A DNA stretch of 26,752 nt from CAZAAW01 sp964483325 (GTDB taxonomy: Bacteria > Pseudomonadota > Alphaproteobacteria > Rhizobiales > Kaistiaceae). The translations under genes were made by a program, and so were the position numbers. The notes under the pieces are model-generated. The model did not search any database. It was not told where the DNA came from and saw only the letters and a program-made list of their open reading frames with translations. Where the stretch lies: the NCBI GenBank assembly GCA_964483325.1, contig CAZAAW010000032.1:1-26752 (forward strand). Direction: 5' to 3'. Below are positions 1 through 7,815 of the stretch, piece by piece; position 1 is the first letter of the stretch; every line of letters starts with the position of its first letter.

Positions 1-1172
1 CCGTCGAGGCCGATGAACAGGCCGAACTCGGTCTTGTTCTTGACCTCGCCCTCGATCTCGCTGCCCACCGGATGGGCGTCGGCGAAGCTCTCCCACGGAT
101 TGCTGAGGGTCTGCTTCAGGCCGAGCGAGATGCGGCGCTTCACCGGATCGACCTCCAGCACCATCACCTCGACCTCCTGGCTGGTCGAGACGATCTTGCC
201 GGGGTGGACGTTCTTCTTCGTCCAGCTCATCTCCGAGACGTGGATCAGGCCCTCGATGCCCGGCTCCAGCTCGACGAAGGCGCCGTAGTCGGTGATGTTG
301 GTGACGCGGCCGGTGAACTTGGCGCCGACCGGGTACTTGGCCTCGATACCCTCCCACGGATCGGCCTCGAGCTGCTTCATGCCGAGGCTGATGCGGTGGG
401 TTTCCTGGTTGACGCGGATGATCTGCACCCGGACGGTCTGGCCGATCGACAGGACCTCGGTCGGGTGGTTGATGCGCCGCCAGGCGATGTCGGTGACATG
501 CAGCAGGCCGTCGATGCCGCCGAGGTCGACGAACGCACCGTAGTCGGTGATGTTCTTGACGACGCCGTCGATGATCTGGCCTTCCTCGAGGCTCTGCACC
601 AGCTCCGAGCGCTGCTCGGCGCGGGTCTCTTCCAGGACCGTGCGGCGCGACACGACGATATTGCCGCGGCGCTTGTCCATCTTGAGGATCTGGAACGGCT
701 GCGGCGTGTTCATCAGCGGACCGACGTCGCGCACCGGGCGGATGTCGACCTGGCTGCGCGGCAGGAAGGCGACAGCGCCGTCGAGATCGACGGTGAAGCC
801 ACCCTTGACCTGGTTGAAGATGACGCCCGAAACCTTTTCGTTCTTGTTGAACGACTCTTCCAGCCGGACCCAGCTTTCCTCGCGCCGCGCCTTCTCGCGC
901 GACAGCATGGCCTCACCGAGCGCATTCTCGACGCGCTCCAGGTAGACCTCGACCTCGTCGCCGACCTTGAGGCCGGCTTCCTTGCCGTGGACGGCGAATT
1001 CCTTGAGCGGCACCCGTCCTTCGGTCTTCAGGCCGACATCGATGACCGCAAGGTCCTTCTCGATGGCGACGACTGTTCCCTTGATGACCGAGCCTTCGAC
1101 AAGGTCGTCGGCCTTGAAGGACTCGTCGAGGAGGGCGGCGAAATCGTCCCGCGTGGGAGTAGCGACGTTCAT
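1..1172 (-). CDS. rpsA: 30S ribosomal protein S1 (3' end outside window)
   Basis: Ribosomal protein S1 binds mRNA on the 30S subunit and helps load structured messages. The start is the ATG at 1172, five bases after an AGGAG Shine-Dalgarno sequence. About 390 codons are visible of a protein that usually has about 560. They hold several S1 (OB-fold) repeats. The best ones contain NITDYGAFVDLGGIDGLLHV and NITDYGAFVELEPGIEGLIH, and another begins with NKTEFGLFIGLDG at the window edge. The N-terminal repeats (GTVVAIEKDLAVIDVGLKTE) are the more divergent ones that contact the ribosome in characterised S1 proteins. The gene lies 183 bases downstream of cmk on the same strand, a classic cmk-rpsA arrangement. 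The C-terminus lies beyond base 1. Confidence 0.97.
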   Translation of the reverse strand, partial: MNVATPTRDDFAALLDESFKADDLVEGSVIKGTVVAIEKDLAVIDVGLKTEGRVPLKEFAVHGKEAGLKVGDEVEVYLERVENALGEAMLSREKARREESWVRLEESFNKNEKVSGVIFNQVKGGFTVDLDGAVAFLPRSQVDIRPVRDVGPLMNTPQPFQILKMDKRRGNIVVSRRTVLEETRAEQRSELVQSLEEGQIIDGVVKNITDYGAFVDLGGIDGLLHVTDIAWRRINHPTEVLSIGQTVRVQIIRVNQETHRISLGMKQLEADPWEGIEAKYPVGAKFTGRVTNITDYGAFVELEPGIEGLIHVSEMSWTKKNVHPGKIVSTSQEVEVMVLEVDPVKRRISLGLKQTLSNPWESFADAHPVGSEIEGEVKNKTEFGLFIGLD

Positions 1173-1355
1173 GAAGCTCCTGGGCTGCGCCGGTGTCTGG
1201 TGTTGATGAAAACGGACCCGTGGAAGGCCGAAAGGCGCCCAAACCCCGGCGCGGGCTGGTCGCTTGTCGATCGGGTCCGGTAGTGCGTGCCGCCCCGCCC
1301 AAGGGACGGAAACCGGGTCGGGGAAGGCCACGAGGCGCGCCCCGCACGGGGGCGG

Positions 1356-2009
1356 TCAGCGGCGCTTCACGACGGCCTTATCCACAAGATCCACGGCCGC
1401 GCGGAACGCGGTTTCTATATCCATTCCGCTGGTATCGAGCAAGTGCGCGTCGTCCGCCGGGCGCAGCGGCGCCACGGCGCGGTGCGTGTCGCGCTCGTCA
1501 CGGCGGACAATATCGGCAAGGACGCTCGCTTCTTCAACCGCATGGCCGGCGGCCTGCAGTTCCGCGGCGCGGCGGCGGGCCCGCACCTGCGGCGTGGCGG
1601 TGACGAAGATCTTCACCTGCGCCTCGGGGAAGACGACAGTGCCGATGTCGCGCCCGTCCAGCACGGCGCCGGGCGGCCGGCGGCCGAAATTGCGCTGGAA
1701 GTCGAGCAGCGCCGCCCGCAGGCCCGGCATGACCGAGACGCGCGAGGCCGCCTCGCCGACGGTGTGGCTCTTCAGCGTGACGTCGTGGAAGGTCGTCGGG
1801 TCGAGCGCCCGCGCCGCGGCGATGGCGGCCGTCTCGTCGTCGAGCGGCGCGCCTTCGGAGAGCAGAGCCGCCGCCACCGCCCGGTAGAGCAGGCCGGTGT
1901 CGAGATGCGCCAGGCCGTAATGGGCCGCCAGCCGCCGGCCCAGCGTGCCCTTGCCGGAGGCGGCCGGGCCGTCGATGGCGACCAGAAGGGGCGGCTCGCC
2001 GCCGTTCAT
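1356..2009 (-). CDS. cmk: Cytidylate kinase
   Basis: This cytoplasmic enzyme phosphorylates CMP and dCMP using ATP in pyrimidine nucleotide salvage and synthesis. The 217-residue product has the P-loop GPAASGKGT at residues 14-22, the substrate-binding LDTGLLYRAVA, the LDGRDIGTVVFP motif, and a C-terminal lid region RRDERDTHRAVAPL. Length and motif order match the bacterial Cmk family. I chose the ATG at 2009 because it overlaps the aroA stop (ATGA, 4 nt), which implies translational coupling, and because the P-loop then sits close to the N-terminus as usual. It lies between aroA and rpsA. No terminator with a T-run is seen before rpsA, so read-through into rpsA is possible. Confidence 0.96.
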   Translation of the reverse strand: MNGGEPPLLVAIDGPAASGKGTLGRRLAAHYGLAHLDTGLLYRAVAAALLSEGAPLDDETAAIAAARALDPTTFHDVTLKSHTVGEAASRVSVMPGLRAALLDFQRNFGRRPPGAVLDGRDIGTVVFPEAQVKIFVTATPQVRARRRAAELQAAGHAVEEASVLADIVRRDERDTHRAVAPLRPADDAHLLDTSGMDIETAFRAAVDLVDKAVVKRR

Positions 2010-3355
2010 GTCGCCGGCGCGTCGGTGATGGCGGCGCCGATCTCGCCCATCACCGCGCGGAATTCCGGAAAGCTCGTGGCGATTGCCGTGCCGTCGTCGA
2101 CCGCCACCGGCTGCTCCGATGCCAGCCCCATGACGAGGAAGCTCATGGCGATGCGGTGGTCGATATGGGTCTTCACCATGCCGCCGCCGCGCACCCCGCC
2201 CTTGCCGTGCACGACGAGGCGCTCCGGCCCTTCCTCGGCCTCGACGCCGTTGGCGGCAAGGCCGGCGGCGACCGCGGCGATGCGGTCCGATTCCTTCACC
2301 CGCAATTCGCCGATACCCTCCATCACCGTGTCGCCGTCGGCAAAGGCGGCGGCGATGGCGAGCACCGGATATTCGTCGATCATCGACGGGGCGCGGCCCG
2401 GCGGCACCGCCACGCCCTTGAGGCGGCTCGCCTTGACGCGCAGGTCGGCCACCGGCTCGCCGCCGACCGTGCGCGGGTTCTCGGTGATGATGTCGGCGCC
2501 CATCTCGCGCAGCGTGTCGATGAGGCCGGCGCGGGTCGGGTTGAGCAGGGCGCCTTCGATCGTCACCTCCGAGCCCGGCACGATCAGCGCCGCGACGATC
2601 GGGAAGGCGGCCGAGCTCGGGTCGCCCGGCACGCTGATCTGCTGCGGCCTGAGGTTGGGCCGGCCTTCGAGGCGGATCTCGCGGCCGCCCTCGTCGGTGG
2701 CGGTGATCTCCAGGCTGGCGCCGAAGGCCGACAGCATGCGCTCGGTATGGTCGCGCGTCGGCCACGGCTCGATGACGGTGGTGACGCCGGGCGCGTTGAG
2801 CCCGGCCAGCAGCACGGCCGACTTCACCTGCGCCGAGGCGACCGGCAGCCGGTATTCGATCGGCAGGGCAAGGTCCGGCCCGCGCACCGTCAGCGGCAGC
2901 CGGTCGCCGCCGCGGGCGAGGATCTGCGCTCCCATGCGCCGCAGCGGCTCGATGATGCGGCCCATCGGCCGGCGGATCAGCGAGGCGTCGCCGGTGAAGG
3001 TGGCGGCGACGGCATGGCTGGCGGCGATCGCCATGGCGAGGCGGGCGCCGGTGCCGGAATTGCCGTAGTCGATGACCGCCTCCGGCTCCAGCAGGCTGCC
3101 GACGCCGAGGCCGGCAATGCGCCAGCTGCCGGCATCGCTGCGGGTGATGGAGGCGCCGAAGGCGCGCATCGCCTCGATGGTGGAGAGGATGTCGCCGGCC
3201 TCCAGCAGGCCGTCGACCACAGTCTCGCCGACCGCCAGGGTGCCGAACATGATGGCGCGATGCGAGATCGACTTGTCGCCGGGCAGGCGCACACGCCCGT
3301 TCAGCGCGCCGGATGCCGCCGCCGACAGGGGCGCGGGGGTCGTCTCAGATGCCAT
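2006..3355 (-). CDS. aroA: 3-phosphoshikimate 1-carboxyvinyltransferase (EPSP synthase, class II type)
   Basis: This enzyme joins shikimate-3-phosphate and phosphoenolpyruvate in the sixth step of the shikimate pathway to aromatic amino acids. The 449-residue product contains LPGDKSISHR (24-33), SAQVK (174-178), RDHTE (201-205), NPTR (272-275), the catalytic SMIDEYP with Asp327, and LRVKESDR with Glu355. These motifs are those used to define class II EPSP synthases (the CP4 type) rather than the E. coli type. The position equivalent to the CP4 Ala100 is glycine here (GNSGTG, Gly101). I chose the ATG at 3355 because the family starts shortly before LPGDKS and GGGAGC lies upstream. It is the first gene of the aroA-cmk-rpsA group. 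Confidence 0.96.
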   Translation of the reverse strand: MASETTPAPLSAAASGALNGRVRLPGDKSISHRAIMFGTLAVGETVVDGLLEAGDILSTIEAMRAFGASITRSDAGSWRIAGLGVGSLLEPEAVIDYGNSGTGARLAMAIAASHAVAATFTGDASLIRRPMGRIIEPLRRMGAQILARGGDRLPLTVRGPDLALPIEYRLPVASAQVKSAVLLAGLNAPGVTTVIEPWPTRDHTERMLSAFGASLEITATDEGGREIRLEGRPNLRPQQISVPGDPSSAAFPIVAALIVPGSEVTIEGALLNPTRAGLIDTLREMGADIITENPRTVGGEPVADLRVKASRLKGVAVPPGRAPSMIDEYPVLAIAAAFADGDTVMEGIGELRVKESDRIAAVAAGLAANGVEAEEGPERLVVHGKGGVRGGGMVKTHIDHRIAMSFLVMGLASEQPVAVDDGTAIATSFPEFRAVMGEIGAAITDAPAT

Positions 3356-3426
3356 CGCCAGACAGCTCCCGGTGGTTCGGCGTTGGGGGTCCCGGCGGCC
3401 GTTGCGGCGCGCCTCGGGCGGCCGAC

Positions 3427-3455
3427 CGGATAGCACAGGCGCCCCCTGCCGTCAC
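3427..3455 (-). promoter_or_regulatory. Candidate sigma-70 promoter for aroA
   Basis: On the minus strand GTGACG (3455-3450) and TATCCG (3432-3427) are separated by 17 bases. They lie about 70 bases upstream of the aroA ATG in the divergent gap with the FYDLN gene. The match is moderate and was judged by eye. Confidence 0.35.
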
Positions 3456-3548
3456 CCGCGCCGAAGCGCCGGCGCGAAGGCTCTTGCCACCGCCCGGCCC
3501 AGCGATTAAGGGGTGCGCCGCTCACCATAGACAAGAAGGCATCCAAGC

Positions 3549-3917
3549 GTGGCTAAGGCAGACCTCGGCACAAAGCATGTCTGTCCCAATTGCGGGGCCA
3601 AGTATTACGACCTGAACAAGACGCCGATCATCTGTCCGCGCTGCGGCACTCAGCTCGAGGCGACGACGGCCGTCAGCCGGCGCGCTACGGCCGCGCCGGC
3701 CCGCCCGGCGGAAGAGGTGGAGGAGGCCGAGGAGGCCGATGCCGAATTCATCAGCCTGGAAGAGGCGGACGAAGAGGCGGCCGGCGGCGTTGAATCCGGC
3801 GACGATGATGACGATCTGGAGGTCGGCGACGACGGCGACACCTTCCTCGAGCCGGAGGAAGAGGAAGACGACGACGTGACCGATATCATCGGCGACGTCG
3901 ACGACGAGGAGCGGTAG
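3549..3917 (+). CDS. TIGR02300 family protein (FYDLN acid domain), zinc-ribbon with acidic tail
   Basis: This is a small protein of unknown function that is common in alphaproteobacteria. The 122-residue product begins with a zinc ribbon: Cys12-x2-Cys15 and Cys29-x2-Cys32 enclose the AKYYDLNKTPIICP segment that gives the family its name. From about residue 54 on it is dominated by Glu and Asp, with runs such as EEVEEAEEADAE and EPEEEEDDD, so the tail should be disordered and strongly negative. The start is a GTG at 3549, which puts MAKADLG just before the ribbon; AAGG lies upstream. It is divergent from aroA and sits just before a tRNA-Ala. The acidic tail might mimic nucleic acid or bind basic partners, but that is inference. 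Confidence 0.9.
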   Translation: MAKADLGTKHVCPNCGAKYYDLNKTPIICPRCGTQLEATTAVSRRATAAPARPAEEVEEAEEADAEFISLEEADEEAAGGVESGDDDDDLEVGDDGDTFLEPEEEEDDDVTDIIGDVDDEER

Positions 3918-3937
3918 GAAGTTTTCGGAAAACGGGC

Positions 3938-3966
3938 TTGATCGGCACAGGCCGAGGCCCTAAGTT
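3938..3966 (+). promoter_or_regulatory. Candidate promoter for tRNA-Ala
   Basis: TTGATC (3938-3943) and TAAGTT (3961-3966) are 17 bases apart, with the mature tRNA 5' end 40 bases after the -10. The preceding C (CTTGAT) is typical of alphaproteobacterial housekeeping -35 boxes. Judged by eye. Confidence 0.4.
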
Positions 3967-4006
3967 CCGCGCCCATGGCGGACCCCAAACCGCCGTTTAC
4001 CTGGAT

Positions 4007-4082
<76 letters not shown>

Positions 4083-4117
4083 ATCAGCCTTCCGGGCAAG
4101 CTGCATTCCCTGTCGTG

Positions 4118-4146
4118 AGGCCGCCTTCCGGGCGGCCTTTGTGTTT
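4118..4146 (+). terminator. Rho-independent terminator after tRNA-Ala
   Basis: An 8-bp stem, AGGCCGCC (4118-4125) with GGCGGCCT (4131-4138), closes a 5-base loop and is followed by the T-rich TTGTGTTTT. It lies 35 bases after the tRNA and before the small secreted-protein gene. Confidence 0.8.
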
Positions 4147-4255
4147 TGCGGCGCCGCGATAAAGACCATCATTTGCGCGTGAACCGCGTGCTAAGGCTTG
4201 CCGTCGATCATTGTCTCAGCGACCGTTGTCGGAAACCCGTCTGGAGAAAGCCGTG

Positions 4256-4558
4256 ATGAAAGCGAAAACCGTCCTGATCGCCTTTGCCGCTACCGTTCTC
4301 GGGGCTTCCGGCGCCCTGGCGCTCGATCCCGATCCGACCAATCCGGCCTGGGCGGCGGAAAACGCCCGCGCCAAGGCACGTGCCGATGCCGGCTTCGATC
4401 CGACCTACGAGATGACCGGGCCGGGCCTCGTCAAGTGGCTGGTGATGAACGGCGTCTATGCCGAGCGCTACGGCCGCGGCGTCTATGTCGAGCCCGGCTA
4501 TCATGGGCATCCGCGCCACGGCTGGTCGGATCGCGACCGGATGTATCGCACCCGCTAG
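4256..4558 (+). CDS. Small secreted protein of unknown function
   Basis: I do not recognise this 100-residue protein. It starts MKAKTVLIAFAATVLGASG and has a clear Sec signal peptide: two lysines, a hydrophobic core, and a probable signal peptidase I site after ALA at about residue 23. The mature part (about 77 residues) has no further membrane segment and no cysteine. Its C-terminal third is rich in Tyr, Gly, His and Arg (YGRGVYVEPGYHGHPRHGW). I chose the ATG at 4256 because GGAGAAAG lies just upstream and the signal peptide then begins at residue 1; an ATG 45 bases earlier would bury it. Its TAG stop shares the four bases CTAG with the stop of the convergent NUDIX gene. It is likely periplasmic. 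Confidence 0.7.
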   Translation: MKAKTVLIAFAATVLGASGALALDPDPTNPAWAAENARAKARADAGFDPTYEMTGPGLVKWLVMNGVYAERYGRGVYVEPGYHGHPRHGWSDRDRMYRTR

Positions 4559-5034
4559 GGGCGCGCGCCCAGCGCTTCGGCGAGGCGCTGGAGAAAGACC
4601 GCCTGGCCGGGCAGGATCTTCTCTGCCGCCGCGGCGAGGCTGAACCAGTCGGCGCGGTCGATCTCCGGAAAGCTCTGGCGGCGGCCGCTTTTCGGCGGCC
4701 ACTCGATCTCGAAGCTGTTGCTGGCGATGGCGCCGGGGTCGAGGTCGCCTTCGACGGCGAAGCCGATAACCACCTTGCGGCTCGCCTGCACCGCCTCGCC
4801 GAGCGGGATCGGCGCCCCGACCCCAACCTCGGCAAGGTCGTGGCCCGTCTCCTCGGCGAATTCGCGCCGCGCCGCGGCCTCAGCGTCCTCGTCGGGACCG
4901 ATCTCGCCTTTCGGGATCGTCCAGGCGCCGGCATCGCGCCGCGCCCAGAACGGTCCGCCGGGATGGGCCAGCAGCACCTGCGGACCGTCCGGGCGGCGGC
5001 GGAAAAGAAGGATGCCGGCAGAGCGCTGGGCCAT
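4555..5034 (-). CDS. NUDIX hydrolase
   Basis: NUDIX enzymes hydrolyse nucleoside diphosphates linked to another group, such as damaged nucleotides, dinucleotide polyphosphates or NDP-sugars. The 159-residue product has a complete NUDIX box at residues 43-65: Gly43, Glu49, then REFAEETGH with the metal-binding glutamates Glu58, Glu61 and Glu62. The N-terminal strand SAGILLFRR and the segment FWARRDAGAWTIPKGE resemble diadenosine polyphosphate-type or general NUDIX proteins, but the substrate cannot be deduced. It ends inside the CTAG shared with the preceding secreted-protein gene. The epoxide hydrolase gene ends 18 bases upstream on the same strand, so the two may be co-transcribed. Confidence 0.92.
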   Translation of the reverse strand: MAQRSAGILLFRRRPDGPQVLLAHPGGPFWARRDAGAWTIPKGEIGPDEDAEAAARREFAEETGHDLAEVGVGAPIPLGEAVQASRKVVIGFAVEGDLDPGAIASNSFEIEWPPKSGRRQSFPEIDRADWFSLAAAAEKILPGQAVFLQRLAEALGARP

Positions 5035-5052
5035 GCCGGCATCATAGCCGCC

Positions 5053-6183
5053 TCAGCGCAGGCCGCGGAAGAAGGCGCGGAGGTCGGCCGCCAGGAGGTC
5101 CGGGGCATCGCTGGCGGCGAAATGGCCGCCGCGCTCCATCTCGGTCCAGTGGACGATGTTGTTGGCGCGTGCGGCGAACCGGCGGATGGTGTGGAAGTCG
5201 TTCGGGAACACCGCGACGCCCGTCGGGACCTTGTTCGGCTCGTCGCGATAGCCGGTACCGGCGCGGGCATCCTCGTAATAGAGCCGCGCCGCCGATCCCG
5301 AGGTGGCGGTCAGCCAGAAGATCGTCACATGCGTCAGGAAGCGGTCGCGGTCGAGGCTCGCCGCGGCCGAGCCGTCGAAGCCGGCGAACAGTTCGCTGTT
5401 CCAGGCAAGCGTGCCGACCGGCGAGTCGGTAAGCCCGTAGGCGAGGGTCTGCGGCCGGGTCGACTGGATCGTCGCGTAGCCGGCGGTCTTCTGGAAATCG
5501 CCCATGATGCGCATGGCGTCCTGCTCGTATTGCGTCATGTCGTCCATCTCGCCGGGCGTCCCGTTCGGGAAGGCGAAGATCTGCAGGAGATGGACGCCGA
5601 CCAGCCCGGCCGGCGCGGCAATGCCCATCTCGCGGCCGACCAGCGCCCCGGCATCGCCGCCATGGACGCCGTAGCGGCTATAGCCGAGTTCGCGCATCAG
5701 CGCCGCGAAGGCCTGAGCCGTGCGCGCGCTGTTCCAGCCGCGCTCGCGCGTCGGGCCGGAGAAGCCGAAGCCCGGCAGCGACGGGATGACGAGATGGAAG
5801 GCGTCGGCCGCATCGCCGCCATGCGCCGCCGGATCGGTCAGCGGGCCGATGACGTCGAGGAACTCGGCCACCGAGCCCGGCCAGCCGTGCAGGAGAAGCA
5901 GCGGCAGCGCCTCCGGGTGGGGCGAACGGATATGCAGGAAGTGGATCGGCTGGCCGTCGATCTCGGCCATGAACTGCGGCCAGGCGTTGAGCTCGGCCTC
6001 GTGCTTGCGCCAGTCATAGGCCGTGCGCCAGCGGTCGGCCATGTCCTTCACGAAACCGCCGGCGACGCCGTAGTCCCAGCCGGCGTCCGGCAGCTCGGAG
6101 GGCCAGCGGGTGCACGCCAGCCGCTCGCGCAGGTCCTCCAGCGCGGTCGCGGGAATGGCGATGGTGAAAGGCGTGATGGTCAT
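5053..6183 (-). CDS. Epoxide hydrolase (alpha/beta hydrolase with EHN N-terminal domain)
   Basis: Enzymes of this family open epoxides to vicinal diols through an aspartyl ester intermediate. The 376-residue product starts with the epoxide hydrolase N-terminal domain (about 4-110; TRWPSELPDAGWDYG, ELNAWPQF). The alpha/beta hydrolase fold follows. The oxyanion motif is HGWPGS (99-104), the nucleophile elbow is GGDAG with Asp177, and the catalytic His is His354 in GGHFAASDAP. The third catalytic acid was not assigned with certainty. I chose the ATG at 6183 because AGGGAG lies just upstream and the family starts close to this point. A WYL-type regulator lies 114 bases upstream on the same strand, which suggests effector-controlled expression. 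The natural substrate is unknown. Confidence 0.93.
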   Translation of the reverse strand: MTITPFTIAIPATALEDLRERLACTRWPSELPDAGWDYGVAGGFVKDMADRWRTAYDWRKHEAELNAWPQFMAEIDGQPIHFLHIRSPHPEALPLLLLHGWPGSVAEFLDVIGPLTDPAAHGGDAADAFHLVIPSLPGFGFSGPTRERGWNSARTAQAFAALMRELGYSRYGVHGGDAGALVGREMGIAAPAGLVGVHLLQIFAFPNGTPGEMDDMTQYEQDAMRIMGDFQKTAGYATIQSTRPQTLAYGLTDSPVGTLAWNSELFAGFDGSAAASLDRDRFLTHVTIFWLTATSGSAARLYYEDARAGTGYRDEPNKVPTGVAVFPNDFHTIRRFAARANNIVHWTEMERGGHFAASDAPDLLAADLRAFFRGLR

Positions 6184-6225
6184 CGGCTTGCTCCCTGTCG
6201 GTGATCCGGGCGGCGCCGCCGCCGT

Positions 6226-6257
6226 TGACAGGAAGGATGCGCCCGCATGCTGACAGG
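6226..6257. promoter_or_regulatory. Possible operator upstream of epoxide hydrolase
   Basis: Two direct copies of TGACAGG (6226-6232 and 6251-6257) are 25 bases apart. They flank a near-perfect palindrome, ATGCG-CC-CGCAT (6237-6248). The site lies 43-74 bases upstream of the epoxide hydrolase ATG, between that gene and the WYL regulator. Assigning it to the regulator is inference. Confidence 0.35.
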
Positions 6258-6297
6258 GCATGGCAGCAGCGTGCGGGGCGGGAGTGTTGCGGCGGCC

Positions 6298-6993
6298 TTA
6301 CGCCCTCGGCCGCAGCTGCATCTGCCATTCCTTCATCAGCGCCGCGCGCCGCTTCGGGTAGCGCGTGCCTTCCGGCTTCGCCGCGGCGATGCGGTCGATG
6401 CGGAAATGGCGGAAGGCCTGGCGGAGCTCGCACCACGCCGCCGCCACCTGGCGGTTTTCGTAGAAGGCGAGGGCAAAGGGCCAGACCGTGCGTTCCGACG
6501 TGGCGCCGTCCTCGCCGGTATAGGTGATGACCAGCTTCTCCTCGTCGCGGATCGCCTCGCGGATCAGCTCCAGCGCCGCGCCGTTGCTGTTGCTCTGCGG
6601 CGGTGGCGAGACCCAGAGGCCGCTATTGGCGAGGCGTTCGCGCAGGTCTTCCGGCGCGGCGGTGGCGATCTTGGCGAGCGCATTCTCGGCCGCCGTCGCC
6701 AGGCCCTTGTCGTCCTGTCGCTGCACCCATTGCGCGCCGAGCAGCAGCGCCTCCAGTTCGTCCGGCGAGAACATCAGCGGCGGCAGGAAGAAGCCCGGCT
6801 TCAGCACGTAGCCGAGCCCCGCCTCGCCATCGATCGGCGCGCCGAGCCCGACCAGCGTCTGCACGTCGCGATAGATTGTGCGGATCGACACCTCCATCTC
6901 GTCGGCAAGGGTGGCGGCGGTGACCGGCCGGCGGTGGCGGCGCAGCGCGTCCATGACGGCAAAGAGGCGTTCAGTCCTGTCCATGACGTTCAT
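6298..6993 (-). CDS. YafY-type HTH / WYL-domain transcriptional regulator
   Basis: The 231-residue product has an N-terminal winged helix-turn-helix of the DeoR/HTH_11 type at about 5-60 (RLFAVMDALRRHRRPVTA, EVSIRTIYRDVQTL). A linker and a WYL-like C-terminal domain follow from about residue 130 (LVITYTGEDG, WPFALAFYENRQVAAAWCEL, FRHFRIDRI). WYL domains bind small ligands or nucleic acid and switch the repressor or activator. The ATG at 6993 lacks a clear Shine-Dalgarno; an in-frame ATG three codons later is possible. The epoxide hydrolase gene follows 114 bases downstream in the same direction, so the regulator probably controls it or responds to the same compound. The ligand is unknown. Confidence 0.9.
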   Translation of the reverse strand: MNVMDRTERLFAVMDALRRHRRPVTAATLADEMEVSIRTIYRDVQTLVGLGAPIDGEAGLGYVLKPGFFLPPLMFSPDELEALLLGAQWVQRQDDKGLATAAENALAKIATAAPEDLRERLANSGLWVSPPPQSNSNGAALELIREAIRDEEKLVITYTGEDGATSERTVWPFALAFYENRQVAAAWCELRQAFRHFRIDRIAAAKPEGTRYPKRRAALMKEWQMQLRPRA

Positions 6994-7246
6994 ATGACCC
7001 GTGCTGCCGCGGCGCGCATGGCGGCCCTGCGTCCATGCAACACCTGCGGGCCGTCCACATGGCGGCGAAAAGAGAAGATGCCCGGCGCTGGACCCTGGTT
7101 CAGCCTAGCGCGGATGCGTCGCAAATGCAGGCTTCGGGCGCCTCCATTGTAAAGACGAACGGCGCCGTCCGATTCTTTCTTGAAACAGTCTTAGCGGCTT
7201 CCCACGTGAGTTTTGTCACGACACTGGGACGCAAGCGAGGACCGAG

Positions 7247-7654
7247 ATGAACCACGCAATGACCATCCGTCCGGCATGGACGCCCCTCACTATCCTGTTG
7301 ATGGTGCTCGGCTTCATGCTGTTCTGGCCGCTTGGTTTGGCGATGCTTGCCTACATCCTGTGGGGCGACCGGATCCCCGAATTCCGCCGCAGCGCCGCCG
7401 GCGCCCGCCGCGAGTTCGGCTCGGCCTTCGGTTGCGGTCACCGGATGGCGGCGCCGAGCGGCAATATCGCCTTCGACGAGTACCGCCAGCGCGAGCTGAG
7501 GCGGCTGGAGGAGGAGCGGCGCCGCCTCGACGAGGAGCGTCATGAGTTCGAGGCCTATGTGCGCAACCTGCGCCGCGCCAAGGACCAGGAGGAGTTCGAC
7601 CGGTTCATGGCGGAGCGCCGCGCCAGCCGCGGCGACGACACCTCGGTGCTCTGA
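7247..7654 (+). CDS. DUF2852 domain-containing membrane protein
   Basis: The 135-residue product matches the DUF2852 pattern seen in Hyphomicrobiales; no function is established. It has one hydrophobic segment at about 13-40 (TPLTILLMVLGFMLFWPLGL) ending in AYILWGDRIPEF. A charged, probably coiled-coil C-terminal half follows (LRRLEEERRRLDEERHEFEAYVRNL) and ends in EEFDRFMAERRASRG. The topology suggests an inner-membrane anchor with a cytoplasmic helical domain. I chose the ATG at 7247 because CGAGGA lies upstream; an ATG four codons later is an alternative. It is divergent from the WYL regulator over a 253-base gap in which I see no further gene, and it is followed by a strong terminator. 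Confidence 0.88.
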   Translation: MNHAMTIRPAWTPLTILLMVLGFMLFWPLGLAMLAYILWGDRIPEFRRSAAGARREFGSAFGCGHRMAAPSGNIAFDEYRQRELRRLEEERRRLDEERHEFEAYVRNLRRAKDQEEFDRFMAERRASRGDDTSVL

Positions 7655-7678
7655 AACGGAGACAGCCGCGAGCGTACC

Positions 7679-7710
7679 GAACGGCGGGCCAACCCCGCCG
7701 TTCTCTTTTT
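7679..7710 (+). terminator. Rho-independent terminator after DUF2852 gene
   Basis: A perfect 10-bp stem, GAACGGCGGG (7679-7688) with CCCGCCGTTC (7694-7703), closes the 5-base loop CCAAC and is followed by TCTTTTT. It starts 24 bases after the stop codon. Confidence 0.9.
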
Positions 7711-7815
7711 GTTCAAAGATTGCACGTGACTGGGCGCATCTCCGCGGGCATGATCGTCTTTCCACAATGACGATTCGTTCATAGCCGGCCCAGGTTCCTT
7801 TTTCTCAGGTCCATC

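Noticed and set aside
72..1283. Long plus-strand open frame of about 400 codons across rpsA
   Set aside because: It is antisense to a clear rpsA and has low-complexity composition typical of high-GC shadow frames, with no recognisable motif.
1331..1356. GC-rich hairpin after cmk as a terminator
   Set aside because: A CGCCCC/GGGGCG stem is present but no T-run follows, and cmk and rpsA are commonly co-transcribed.
4198..6204. Plus-strand open frame of 668 codons across the NUDIX and epoxide hydrolase genes
   Set aside because: Shadow of two well-supported minus-strand genes; rich in Arg, Ala, Gly and Asp without domains.
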